Part shown: in pieces, positions 20,880 through 31,767 of the stretch
Numbering within the stretch: position 1 is the stretch's first letter
Layout of the letters: every line of letters begins with the position of its first letter
Assembly (NCBI GenBank): GCA_039000515.1
Contig: JBCFYV010011135.1
Coordinates: forward strand, 14,212,376-14,276,375
Reading direction: 5' to 3'
DNA from: Timema cristinae
Taxonomy: Eukaryota; Arthropoda; Insecta; Phasmatodea; Timematidae
Length of the DNA: 64,000 nucleotides
The notes under the pieces: model-generated
The model's database searches: none
The model's input: the letters and a program-made list of their open reading frames with translations, nothing else
Told to the model about the DNA's origin: nothing
Program-made: the position numbers and the translations under genes

Positions 20880-21830
20880 GGCCACAACTCAAGAGAAAAT
20901 CTCGACAATCGAAATTGACCATCATCATCATCAAAAACCTTCTAGGACGTTTTTCTAATAAAATTAACAAAGCCCTTAACAACAATAAGCATGTTTTGGC
21001 CTTATTTATTGACTTCAAAAAAGCGTTTGACATGCTTGACATTCTATATTATTAAGAAACATTAAAAATGGTTGGAATTGGTGGACCGTACTTAAGATGG
21101 TTTAGGGACTATCTCAGTAACAGACCTTTCTATCTACAAATTTAGCATTCAAAAAGTGGAAACCAAAGTGACATATGGGACTACCACAAGGCTCAAATAC
21201 TAGGTAAAAGGACCATTCTATATCTAATTTCGTCAATACTATCAAAAGAACAAGTAAAGCATGGACGCATCTACCTATACGCAGACGACAACCGCAGTAC
21301 TGACTATTCATGAAAACCTCCAAATAGCAGAATACAACCTGCAACAAGACACAAAGGATACAAATATGGACTCATGATCATCAGTTAATAATAAATGCAA
21401 AGAAAACTAAAGCTAATACATATCTGTCTTAAAATGCAACCATGCAGAGTCAATATTAATGCATCACAGCTATTAATTGTTTGCCCAACTGGACACAAAC
21501 ACGGTGTGGCTGTACCGAAAAAACTGGACGCAACAGACAGTCATACTTTCCTTGGACTTATAATTGACAAACATCATAAATGTTTTTTACCAACTTAAAA
21601 AGTACTTGTATATCAACACTTTAGTAATAATATATAAATCATTAGTTCAATTCATAATCATCTTAGGCATATCCATCTGGGGAGAAACGACAGAATGTTA
21701 CACAATCAAAAATTTTACGTTTACAAGAAAAGATCCTGCAAATTATATTTGGTACCTAAAATAATATCATACAGCCATACATTCAACATAAAAATTCTAC
21801 TTCTTAACCAATTATATTAGTACAACCCCC
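20880..21830 (+). pseudogene. LINE ORF2 relic (reverse transcriptase domain)
   Basis: Pieces of a non-LTR reverse transcriptase appear in order but in different frames: LALFIDFKKAFD near 20995 (motif A, with catalytic Asp), IGGPYLRWFRDYLSNRPF near 21075-21130, the catalytic YADD at 21278-21289, INAKKTK near 21395, a LGLIIDKH block near 21555, and YKSLVQF...GISIWGE near 21635-21695 (thumb region). At least four frameshifts or stops break it. The endonuclease domain is not seen. The clade cannot be fixed by eye. The 3' end (21735-21830) is also present, inverted, at 63904-64000. Confidence 0.8.
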
Positions 21831-21889
21831 TTTATAGGATATTACCATTCTGATAAATACAACCAATAAAAACCTGTTCCATTAACACC

Positions 21890-21954
21890 CGCTCAAAGAA
21901 AAGAAGAGTGTTAACAACACCTTCTAGTTCATTCAGAAACAAAAGAAAGGATAA
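21890..21954 (+). pseudogene. C2H2 finger fragment (5' of MITE)
   Basis: CTCAAAGAAAAGAAGAGTG then CACCTTCTAGTTCATTCAG reads as finger text of the F-K-E-K-K-S-V-N-K-H-L-L-V-H-S-E type. It is interrupted in the linker codon TAT-AAG by the MITE. Confidence 0.75.
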
Positions 21955-22827
21955 AGGCCAGACACAGACTCCATGCTCCTGGTCCATAAGAAATTCTACT
22001 TCAATTACAGTCTCAATATCCGTAATCATGTGACCGTTTCAACCAATGAGATAGTAAGAGACTTCATCCAATCAAAAATTTGAAAGAAAATAGTCTAACG
22101 CACAGAGCATGCGTCAAGAAGTCAGCTAATCAAGAAACAAAAAAAAACTTTGTTAAGAAAACTTCCAGTATTTATATTAAAATATAGGTTAAGAACAATC
22201 ACAAGAAATATATTTATAACTTTATTTTAACTAGCAAACTTAAAATAATAAGTGTTTGCAATAGCCTGAAAATTTTTAAACAGATGTATGCTACTAATAT
22301 TTTGGATGAAAACAAAACAAGCACTTTTAATATTTATAAATAATAGGGGTGTTGAACTTACAAAAGAAAAGCCAAATATTTCTGAGAACTTGGTATTTCT
22401 CAGATAACCACTTTCCTAGAAGCCGCTCTTACCGGGGGTGTTGAACTTACAAAAGAAAAGCCATATTTTCTGAGAACTTGGTATTTCTCAGATAACACTT
22501 TCCTAGAAGCCGCTCTTACCGGGGTGTTTAGATTTTTAGAAAAAATGTTTCTGAAATAGGTCCACATGTAGCCATCTTTTCCATTTTGTTTATGTTTCTA
22601 TAGCGACAATTCTATCACTGCTATTCTTTCTTTACTTCAAGGCGCATGCAATATTTACTCGGCTGTGATTGGTAGTCCGTATAAATGAGGCCGCAGAAAG
22701 TTAAAGTTGGGCAACTTCTACGAGTAAGGACTTACGGATAAGGACTCTGTGGCCTAGACACTCTGGATATTGTAGCATCGATTCTTACGGAACAGGACTA
22801 CAGAAAACCGAGTCTGTGTCAGGGCCT
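21955..22827 (+). mobile_element. PIF/Harbinger-like MITE, left copy
   Basis: Terminal inverted repeats begin AGGCC(C)AGACACAGACTC and end GAGTCTGTGTCAGGGCCT, flanked by the 3-bp duplication TAA (21952-21954 and 22828-22830). A TWA target duplication points to the PIF/Harbinger superfamily. No intact transposase; two short open frames on each strand have no recognised motif. A ~90-bp internal segment is tandemly repeated at about 22345-22530, which the right copy lacks. Confidence 0.75.
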
Positions 22828-23110
22828 TAAGTGTGATGTTTGTGATAAGAGCTTCAGGGTGAAGGGCGATTATACACTCACCTTCTTAAACAATTAGAAC
22901 AAAGAAAGTATAAATGAATTTTTTGTGTTAAAAGCTTCAATGCGAAAAAAAAATAAAAAAATATTTTAAAACAGTCACTTTCTTATACATTCAGAACAAA
23001 GAAAGTATTAGTAATATTTTGTAATAAGGGCTTCCTCAAACTGTTACTGTCGCATTCATTTCTTACAGTGAAAGTACATGTACTATTTGTGTGAAAAGTT
23101 TGCAATAATA
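22828..23110 (+). pseudogene. C2H2 finger fragment (3' of MITE), third finger copy
   Basis: AAGTGTGATGTTTGTGATAA resumes the finger (K-C-D-V-C-D-K) exactly where 21954 left it. Two or three more finger modules follow with stops and lost ligands (TTTTTTGTGTTAAAAGC). Then unit-1-like 3' flank continues to about 24255. Confidence 0.75.
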
Positions 23111-24860
23111 GATGAATAATAACCACCACCTTTTAAAAAATCCTCATTAATAAGTAAATAGATGTGGTAATATTTGTATTAATTGTTTAAAAGTAAGAGA
23201 AATTCTAAACACCTACGTTATTATTCATTCTGGACCAAGGAAACACAAATTTTATGTAAATAATCAAATAAGAAAAGTAAATGTGTTTTTTGTTATTGGT
23301 GACAAGTTTAAATCAAAACCATCTTTACCGTTTTAACTACATTTTTTTATTCAGTTGAAAAAATTTAAACCATTCTCTCCTCAATAGTAAAAGAACAAAA
23401 CATAAAACTATTGTCTTAACGCTGAAGATTATTTCTATCTCAAACACAATTTTCTAAGAACCTGTATGATTTACATCTGGAAAGACAAGCAAAGTATTAA
23501 AAAATGTTTCAACATGAATAGTTTTAAAAATCCTCGGGAGATAAAATATGTTTGTGTTTCATGGTTAAAAACTTGAAATATATCTTTATGTCAATTTATT
23601 TTAATAACCCTTTCAGAGTCAACACTCTGGTACTTTTTTCAGGTATACGTTACAATCATAACTATGATTGCACAATAAAATATTTTATTACAGATTAGTT
23701 CATCTTTTCAATAACATTTGGGGCCAAAGCAAAGCTATATATATATATATAATTGTTGCAAACAATTGGACCTTCAAAATAAAAATTATTTACAATACCT
23801 ATAAACAATTAACAGCTTTTTAAAAAAAAATTAGACTTTGAAAGAGTTTACAAGTAAAATATAATGTTATATACCAAAATGGTTATTGAGATTATTGATT
23901 TTGTATCATATGGTATATTTTTTAATACTAAGAACAGGTTTTATGCCTTTTTACTACCTATTTAATAAAGGTTTTTGTTAAATTAGGTTATCCAAAGTAA
24001 AACGTGCTGGTTTGAACAATATAATTTCATAGTAATACATACACATGCATTAAATAAAAATTCAGATCAAAAAAGATCAATAATTGATCCAATAAAACTG
24101 AAATCAAAAAACGAAAAAAATCAGATGTATTAAATGTAAAGCCTGAGTTGATAATTAGTTTTGAATCAATTTTATCAAACAATTGGTATAATAGATCAAA
24201 TGTATCTATTAAAATGTATAATTATGAATTAAAGTTAGACTGATTTAAGTTTGAATTTTATTAACCAAATAATAATTATTATTGTTCATCCTAACTTGAG
24301 ACCTGAAGTAAACAACACTCAACAATCACTGCGCAAAGGATCTCCCAGATTGTTCAAGACCAGAGCAATTATTTTAAACAGGCGTGACCTTGTAGGTCAC
24401 TACGTTTTTTTAAAAATTTCCTGTCCTATGTTTTACAAAATCAGACCACACTCAACTAACACCATAAATATATGGAAAGCACTCATCACTCCAACCATCA
24501 CTTAATTGCCGAGACGAACTGCCGACGAGCGTTGCTGACTTTATGTTAACATGTGGCAAGGACTTACCATGGTTTCTCACATTGTTGAGTCAGGAGTTTG
24601 TTGGTATTCAAATAGCACTTACACAAAGAATCATTTTAAATCAATCAAGCGATAATTCTAGTTATAATAATTTTCTAATGTTATTTTAAAACAAGTTTAA
24701 TACAAAACATCGGATGGACTATTTATTGAATGGATGCCATTGAAAGTCCGTTCAGTAGCAAATTGGAGATAGGTTCCTCGTGGCTTTGTTTACATCCCAT
24801 AACCAACATTCCTTCAGAGCAAAAGTAAAGCCCTCTGTCCATGTTGATTATGTCATGTAA
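23111..24860 (+). other. Decayed ZNF 3' flank and a ~600-bp insertion
   Basis: 23111-24255 aligns with the 3' flanks of units 1 and 2. From about 24260 to 24860 the sequence is not in units 1 or 2 and looks like an insertion. Open frames of 60-85 codons occur on both strands, without known domains. Confidence 0.5.
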
Positions 24861-25861
24861 ACAAAGCCAAGAATAATGTGAAAAATACCATTCTTGGCAA
24901 AATTGTTAGTCCCTTTCGCTCTCGCTCATAAAAATTTTCATATGCTGAGTTTCCGTTAAATACCTTAATATAAAATGAATGGAAAATGGTTTTATTAAAA
25001 TTTTAGGACAGCCGTTAGGATTCAGGGTAACAAGAAATATACATTATATAAGCTTTTATTTCACTCAAAATAATTATTGCAACTTGGGCTTTTTTAATTT
25101 TGTCAAAAATGACTACTACTTCTACTATTATACTAAAGTCTATTCCCTCGCATCATTACGCATTGACACAGCAAGGGTGCAGAATATATCCGAACGTGTG
25201 ACCGAGGATCGGGGAAAATTAAAAAGAAGTCCTTGGGAAATTTGGGAAGGAAAAGTCCAATGATTTTGTTGACTTTTTTAGTACATTTTTGGTTCTGATA
25301 TGGTAGTTTCATTTGTATGAAAAACAAAGGCCGAGGGATACTAAAGCAACCAACACTATCAGTATGTAAACATAGTGAGGCAGTGTCTGAGTAAGCACAT
25401 AATGTTGCAGTGTCTAGGGGCTAAGATACTGTGTCAAAGTTCTAAATAAGAGGTCAGAGGTTGAGATAAGTAACATAGGAAAAATCTAATAATCAACTTG
25501 GCTTATGCGTAATTGAGGGATGGGTCTTAAGTCACCTATCCTAAGGGAGTTTGGTAGCTATGAAGGCAGGTGGTTTGAGGGTAGGGAAGGTTTAGCGAGT
25601 TTTGTTTTAGTTTGAATTCAGTCGCCCATTATATTACTGCCTGATTACACGCGGTGTGCGTGTAATTTATTTAAACTCGTGACGTGTGTATTTAATAATT
25701 GTGTACCATGAATTGTCTTAGTGGACCTATTAATGGTTATACATGTACAATAGATAAATGTTAATAAAAAAAAATTAGATGCTTTAGTGAAACAAATGTT
25801 TATTATGTCAACATTTAAGAGCAATCAAGATGTCAACTGTGCTTAATGTGATTGGCTGCAG
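24861..25861. other. Spacer, end of third duplication copy
   Basis: 24861-24970 resumes unit-like flank (GTGAAAAATACCATTCT). The remainder is unassigned. A perfect 9-bp-stem palindrome ATTACACGC...GCGTGTAAT lies near 25644-25666. Confidence 0.4.
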
Positions 25862-25918
25862 GACGTGAAAAACTTGGATATCAACTATCTAATAAACATC
25901 TCCAAAAAAAGCCTAGAA
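25862..25918 (+). CDS. Candidate internal exon of an unidentified gene
   Basis: TTGGCTGCAG acceptor, 19 open codons (DVKNLDINYLINISKKSLE), and a GAA|GTAAGG donor; phase 0 at both ends. It may be spliced to the terminal exon at 31477, which starts in the same phase. I do not recognise the protein. The call rests on splice signals and phase only. Confidence 0.35.
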
Positions 25919-27782
25919 GTAAGGATCAAGGGGGTATTGCAAGTATTGTAAAATGTAAATTATGTGATCAAGAAAAACTCATGTTCGTTAATAGCGTAGT
26001 ATTTCCCCTAATTGTGGTCGATAGTAATAGAGCTTTGCAGTATGGCCAGTCAACGAAAAAAAAACGAAAAGTCTATGAAAATCAACAATTAAACCAAGGC
26101 CTCTCAGGATTACATTATTACTCTAAGATATAAAATTAAATGTTTGTACCGGTATGCCTAATGGTATCAATGGACAATTAATAACAATATGTAATGCACA
26201 CAAGGAATTGGGAAGGTTGCCATTTCTGGGAGACAACTTAAGTTTTTATAAGGTAGATAGGCAGGCCTACTAAAAAAATTAACTTTCATTAAAATAAATT
26301 TTAATTTTCCAAACTTACTTAGAAAAACCTAGCGCGGATCCTTAAAAACCGAGAAAAACGCCCATCGAGCTTACGTAGCTCATTAGACAAGAGACTTAAC
26401 AGAAGGCAATTTTAAAATGGGTATAGCTTTCTTTAGTACCCAAATAGCAATAAACTAGTTAAGGTTGTTTTTCAATTCCTTTAATACTTAGATCTTCAGG
26501 GCTTCTGTTGGTCTCGATAGATGCTATAACCATTGAATTATATACACTGATCTTTATAATATTACTGGATATACATATGTGGCCAAAACTAATAGTTTTT
26601 CATCTGTATACTTTGTGCAAGAAAGAGAGAGAGTAATTTTCGGGGATCTCTTTCTCACATTCATACAATGCAATGTGACATTTTGTTAATGTACACTAAT
26701 TTTATTGAATATATGAAAAACAATAAATTTTGAGACTAGTTAAATGAAATGTGTAAGTAAAAGGTTGAAGACCAAAACAAAGTTTTAAATTAATGAGTTT
26801 TTTTTTTATTTAAATACGTTGATGTAGTTTAACATATACATGTTTTTAAGGAACTCGTTTGGAAGGGTTGTTTATACCAAATCCTACCCTATAGTAGAAT
26901 CACGTAGGATAAAAGACCGTCCGTAGGGAGTTTATACTTGAGTTCTAAATGGTCGTTTGTGCTATCAATCTAATAAATAATAGAATACATGTACAAAAAT
27001 AGAGCCATCAGTTGTTGTGCTATCGCTAGAGGTAGAAGCCGAAATACTGTGTCTTCTTCATATAATTGGTCTTTGATATTTGATCCAGAAAATCTAAAGC
27101 TTTGCGCGTTATTTTCATAGACTAACTCATCTCATAGCCTAGCACTGATCAGATAACACGAAAGATTTGTTAAGTCTATGTTAAAATGTTTGTATGGAAT
27201 TTTCCGCATTTGTGCTGCTATCTAGACAAATATTTGAGCACTTTTTTTTGTATTAAATAGCGGTCTCGGTGGCTCAGTGGGTATTTTATTTTCGTAACAC
27301 TACTATTACTACTATTTTTTGATTTTATTTCTACTATTAGTGTTGTTTTGCTAATCCATTTCACTTGAACAATTTTTTTAAAAATATTTTTAAGACCAAA
27401 CGAATTTAAATAAATATTGGTTTCTACAAAAAATTATTTACATTGGGTCAATATTAATTTTTTTTTAATAAAATCTGTTCAATTTGTAATGGTTGACACA
27501 ATATAGTTCTTTAACCATTTCTAGAAAAACTAAAATCAACACATCAATTTTTAAATTAATGTTTAAGGAAATATAATTAAAAAGCAAACTAAGTTTAAAA
27601 TAATTTATATTTATTTAAAAATTTAAACTTCCACATTTTTTAAACAAAGTACACAATATTTTTCAAATACAAATAAGTGTACATGTCTTGATATAAAAAA
27701 AATAATCCCAATTAAAATCACCATCTATGTTTATTTATTTGGCATGAACATAATATTAACATGAAGAAAATCAATCAAGTAA
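25919..27782 (+). other. Putative intron; no other gene seen
   Basis: AT-rich. A fragment GGTCTCGGTGGCTCAGTGG at about 27259 resembles an S2 head. Confidence 0.4.
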
Positions 27783-28055
27783 TATTATTATTATTAGAAA
27801 CCGCGTCTTAGTGCCTGTTTCGGGTTATACGTAAGGGTGATTGTGAGATGAAATAGAGGACCTACAGTTTAACGGGGGATCCGAACCACGGTGGAATCCT
27901 GACATTCCACACATTCACAAGTTGTGATTAATACAAGTCTTGTCAGAGGTGAAGGAAGGGTTTGGCAATAAGATAAATCTGTGCCGGGACCAAGGATTGA
28001 ACCTCGAACCCCAGCACAAAAGTTTGACACCTTACCCCTAGACCGCCAGGTCACC
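27783..28055 (-). repeat. SINE family S1, full-length copy
   Basis: On the minus strand: tRNA-like head (GGTGACCTGGCGGTCTAGG; B-box GGTTCAATCC), body with ACCGTGGTTCGGATCC, 3' domain near 27800-27835 and a short (AAT)n tail at the left. Confidence 0.8.
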
Positions 28056-28324
28056 GATAATCAAGTAATAAAACAACTGTTAACCATTTTGTTTTGTTTA
28101 ATTAACGATAGAATAGTTGTTTCCAACCAATTGCTCACTCACTTGTTTCAGGGCTGGGGAGGTGGGGATTGAAATCTCTGTTGAGTTAAATTATTTAAAG
28201 AGGTTACAATGGCATTAGAAAAGGTGCAAAATTCAAAGAGAAATTAACAATTATAAAACCTAATTTACTGCAGTTAAAACAAGTAGGCTATCGACATGTG
28301 TGCAGTCTTTATTGTATGCTCATT

Positions 28325-28480
28325 TGGTTCGCCGGTGATGAGGTCGGGATTCAAATACCAGCCTGGTAAACTAGCTGTAAATTTTCTTAAGCATTTCTAC
28401 CCTCCCCCTCCATGCAAAAAAGGGTATATTTAACCTAAATTATACCTCCCCCACCAATGTAATAAAATGAGCAAAGCCTT
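28325..28480 (+). repeat. SINE family S2, partial copy
   Basis: GAGGTCGGGATTCAAATACC (B-box region), then CTACCCTCCCCCTCCATGC and GGGTATATTTAACC, the S2 body. Confidence 0.65.
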
Positions 28481-28504
28481 GAAGGGTAGAAGACCGTTAA
28501 AAAA

Positions 28505-29145
28505 TACATTAAGACAAAGTTAATTTGAACACTTCTATGTTATCAAGGAATCACAAGGATATCATGGACAAAAAAAATGAGGTCAAAACCTTGAAAACAT
28601 TCGGAAAACCAATAAAAATAAATGGTACGGAAACCCGCAGTATCTCTTTACAACTAAAGCTCATAAAATTGTATCAATAGACTATATTCGCCAATATCTC
28701 AGAAACTGTTGGTTTTATAAAATGTCAAATAAAAGTTTTTTATTTTTAATAGTACTACAATTTTGCAATGATAAGTTATTTAGTATCTCAAATAGTTGCA
28801 GAAATACGGAAATTAACGCTTCTGTTAAGTACCCTAAAAGTTTTCATGGGAAAATGAAAATAGCCAGTTTTTTTTTCCTTCAGTAAACTACCCTTAATTT
28901 TAGGGGTAGATATCCAAATCCAAAAACCTCTCAGGTCAACCCTATGAAAACCATAGATACCAAGTTTTTAGCTCGATAAGAAAATAGTTTAGGGTCTAGT
29001 TGGAGTACAGACAGACAGACTGAAATTCAAAATCATTTTTTCAGATCCAGGGAGTTATGAAACGTCAAGATTCATCAAAATCTCGAGTTCGATTTTTTTA
29101 TGATCACCATACTTTCTCTACCTGTAAGATAGCGAGAAAGTAAAA
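28505..29145 (+). repeat. Dispersed repeat D, copy 1
   Basis: Aligns with 47300-47885: shared landmarks include TTGGTTTTATAAAA, TACTACAA, AGTTATTT, CTACCCTTAATTTTAGGG, GATACCAAGTTTTTAGC, ACAGACAGACAGAC and a right end with complementary arms ACTTTCTC...GAGAAAGT. No coding capacity. The class is unknown. Confidence 0.7.
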
Positions 29146-30100
29146 GAGAGTATCAATCCTCTAATCTTCAAATACAAGTGAGTTAGATGTCTATTTTTGA
29201 GGATTGTTTGGGATAATTTTGTTAAATACTTTTGCTTAATCCTTGGGAAGTCTTTATCAAGTCAAGATTGAGAAAATCTTAGTTCCTGAACTATTTTGAA
29301 CTGTATTTGGCACAAACTTTCACAACATACTGGGGCTGATCTTAATCAGTAGGTATTTAATTCTAAATCCCTTTGACTGTTGAGTTAATTTTTATAGAGT
29401 CAATACAGGGTTGAAACATTTTTCATGATAAGTTTTTTTTTTTGTAATATATTTTTACTTGGTAAGTTTAGTTTGGGAGTACGCTTTTATCACTTCGGGA
29501 ATTGTTTTGTATGTAGCTCTAGTTCGACAAGGAGTTTAAAAAAATTTAGTAACAACAGGGTTGCCACTATTTTCTTATTACAAAATTCCTTCTTTTTTCC
29601 AGGTTTTCCAGAGGAAATTTTCATTTTTCAAGACACCTAATAGATATTATAAATATAATTATAGGGACATAAAAATTTTTTTTAAAGAAAATTTTAGAAA
29701 TGAAAGAGTGTAATTAAACACATGTTTAAGAATTATTTTGAAAACGGATGAGAAATGAATGACATACATTTTCTAGAAAGAAAATTGATTATATTTGCTG
29801 TATGCCCTAAACGGAATGAAATAAGAAAAAAAGTGGAAATACCAAAAATACATTTTTTTTTTAGTTTAAATGTGGTGGGGCCTATCTACGATGTCTTACT
29901 TGATTTAAAAACATGTTAACCAATCTTAATTATTGTATATGTATTGTAGGCCTATAGACTAAGTAGCCCACACAAAATCGTGAATAATAATTTACAATAA
30001 TGAAATTAGCATGTGATTTCCCTCGCTGATTCAGGTGCATTTTCTCTAATAAACTGCCACCCTCATCCCTACAATATTGTAATAAATATAAAAAAAAACA
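29146..30100. other. Spacer, no gene seen
   Basis: AT-rich; an open frame of 71 codons at 29425-29640 has biased, phenylalanine-rich content and no domain. Confidence 0.4.
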
Positions 30101-30702
30101 TAGTCGACTCTCAATTTAGCGGGGTAATGGAGGGCTACTAAGCCCCGTTATATCAATTTCCATGGTAAACCTGCAAACCCATTGAAAACTACCAAATACA
30201 TTAAGTAACAATACAACACAATCATAAATGTATCATAACTATTATTGAAAAATCAAGCATCAGTAAAATACCCTTAAACAACTTTTTACCACAAACACAA
30301 TGATTAGGCTTAAGGCCCAAGATACCAATTTTGAAAACAAATTGTTAAAGCGTGTTTTAAAATATTTCAAGTTTTTGAAAAAAATCACTCATCAGTAAAC
30401 TAGCCCTCAACAATTTATGCTTTATGTACCAGCTTGTCCTGCAGAGGTGTCCAAAATTGACTCGCATCAAACTGAGATGCACAAGTGTGTGCATAAATAA
30501 ACTTCTCTCTATGGGCCATCAAGAGTCGATTTTGGGAGACTTCTACCCATTTCAGATACCTGGAAAAATTAACAAATAGTCTAGGGTTTATATTTTATTT
30601 CCTCAAACTGAAAACAGTCAAATAATTTCTTCTTTAAGTATTGTCAATTATGAACCAAATAATAGGCCTACTGTTAACTAGAACTATTGTTTCTTTTTTT
30701 TT

Positions 30703-30740
30703 AGCACCATGTCTTACTCCCCGGTTGTGTTATATGCCAT
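30703..30740 (-). repeat. Isolated SINE 3' domain
   Basis: AGCACCATGTCTTACTCCCC is the shared 3' domain of S1/S2 in reverse orientation, here without head or body. Confidence 0.5.
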
Positions 30741-30771
30741 TAAATTGACTCGTAAAAGAATGTAATGCCTA

Positions 30772-30772
<1 letters not shown>

Positions 30773-30803
<31 letters not shown>

Positions 30804-30957
30804 GCACCGTGTCTTACTACCCATTCAGGTTATGTGCGCGTACGCTAATGTGCAATGGCAGCGTGATTGTGAGATGAAATGAAGGACCTACAGTTTAAAC
30901 GTGGAATCCGAACCACGGTGGAGGCCTGGCATTCCCCACATTCACAAGTTGTGAACG
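30773..30957 (-). repeat. SINE family S1, 5'-truncated copy
   Basis: (TTA)n run, AGCACCGTGTCTTACTACCC and body to CCCCACATTCACAAG. Head absent, consistent with 5' truncation during target-primed reverse transcription. Confidence 0.75.
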
Positions 30958-31476
30958 AGCGTTGAAGAGCTCAATAATTTCACAAATCATCAATAAGAAG
31001 CAACACCAAAAATATTCACAGAAGAATATTGATAGCTTCTTCAAACCTACGTCTACTAAGCAAAATATCAGTGGCAAACCAATCACCATCATGCTTGTGT
31101 AATAGGCCTAGGTCTACTGAAATAGGTCAGTAAGTAAGCACATACAGTACAGTGTATAGATAATTTACCATTTGTGTATGTCTCTTACCTGATATGTATA
31201 GTTTACCTTGTCACATTAAAGTATATTACTTTAGATAAATATAAGTTTTAATTCTTTAGGCACAACTTTATTTCCCCTCGATAAGACGGACTTTTCATAA
31301 CTCGAACAGACCCCCGACCCCTTATGTATGAGTTATCGAGCGTTGACTGAATTTCAGAATTTAATTAAAAATATGTCATTTATATCCAAGAGATTATGTT
31401 TTGTTCCTTTGGGATGGTTAATAATAATAAAAATGTTAACTGTTATAATATATTAAAATACTTTTTCCTTTTGTAG

Positions 31477-31578
31477 CTGACAGAAGAATTCCACAACCTC
31501 ATAACCGTTTATTCTAGGGGAAAAGAAGAGATGAGCAGGGTGACAACAACCGACTTTAAAACCAGATATAACCATTAG
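31477..31578 (+). CDS. Candidate terminal exon of an unidentified gene
   Basis: A strong TTTTTCCTTTTGTAG acceptor precedes 33 open codons ending in TAG. The peptide starts LTEEFHNLITVYSRGKEEMS and ends FKTRYNH. Its mixed charged/hydrophobic composition and freedom from repeats look like real protein. An AATAAA at 31667-31672 could serve polyadenylation. It may join the phase-0 exon at 25862, across an intron of about 5.6 kb carrying the Tigger relic and SINEs. I cannot name the family. The satellite array starts about 190 bp after the stop codon. Confidence 0.5.
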   Translation: MTEEFHNLITVYSRGKEEMSRVTTTDFKTRYNH

Positions 31579-31767
31579 TTTAGGATTAAACCGTTAGACA
31601 GCACTCCAAACATTAAAACATGAATCACGTTATAAGTTATTACAAAAGATGGCAGTAACAGATATGAATAAATTTAATTGTATCACAATAATAGTAAATC
31701 AATTATTTGTGAATTAAGTAAAGGATAATGTTAATGTAAATATTGATAGTTAATATTAATTATGTGT

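Larger units (their letters stand above)
21735..24795 (+). repeat. Left arm of a ~3-kb inverted repeat
   Basis: Reverse complement of 59761-62624 plus 63900-64000. It covers the LINE 3' end, finger debris, a MITE and ZNF 3' flank. The left arm shows many one-base deletions relative to the right (for example CACTCCAACC against CACTCACAACC, GGACTTACC against GGACTGTACC). Confidence 0.9.
30101..31352 (+). mobile_element. Probable Tigger/pogo-like DNA transposon relic
   Basis: Left end AGTCGACTCTCAATTTAGCG (30103 onward) and right end GAGTTATCGAGCGTTGACTG (31328-31348) are similar inverted termini of the CAGTC-AC-CTCGAT type. Inside, 30955-31090 on the plus strand reads QKNIDSFFKPTSTKQ, resembling the C-terminal tail (Q-x-x-I-x-x-FFK) of Tigger-family transposases. 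The DDE catalytic region is not seen. An S1 SINE is inserted at 30773-30957, and another SINE tail lies at 30703-30740. Confidence 0.45.

Noticed and set aside
24251..24505. 84-aa ORF as a real gene
   Set aside because: Present in both inverted-repeat arms but with indels that change frame; no domain, so an unassigned insertion is safer.
25852..26133. 93-aa ORF at the candidate exon
   Set aside because: No ATG and no domain; the GTAAGG donor and phase logic favour a different frame for 25862-25918.
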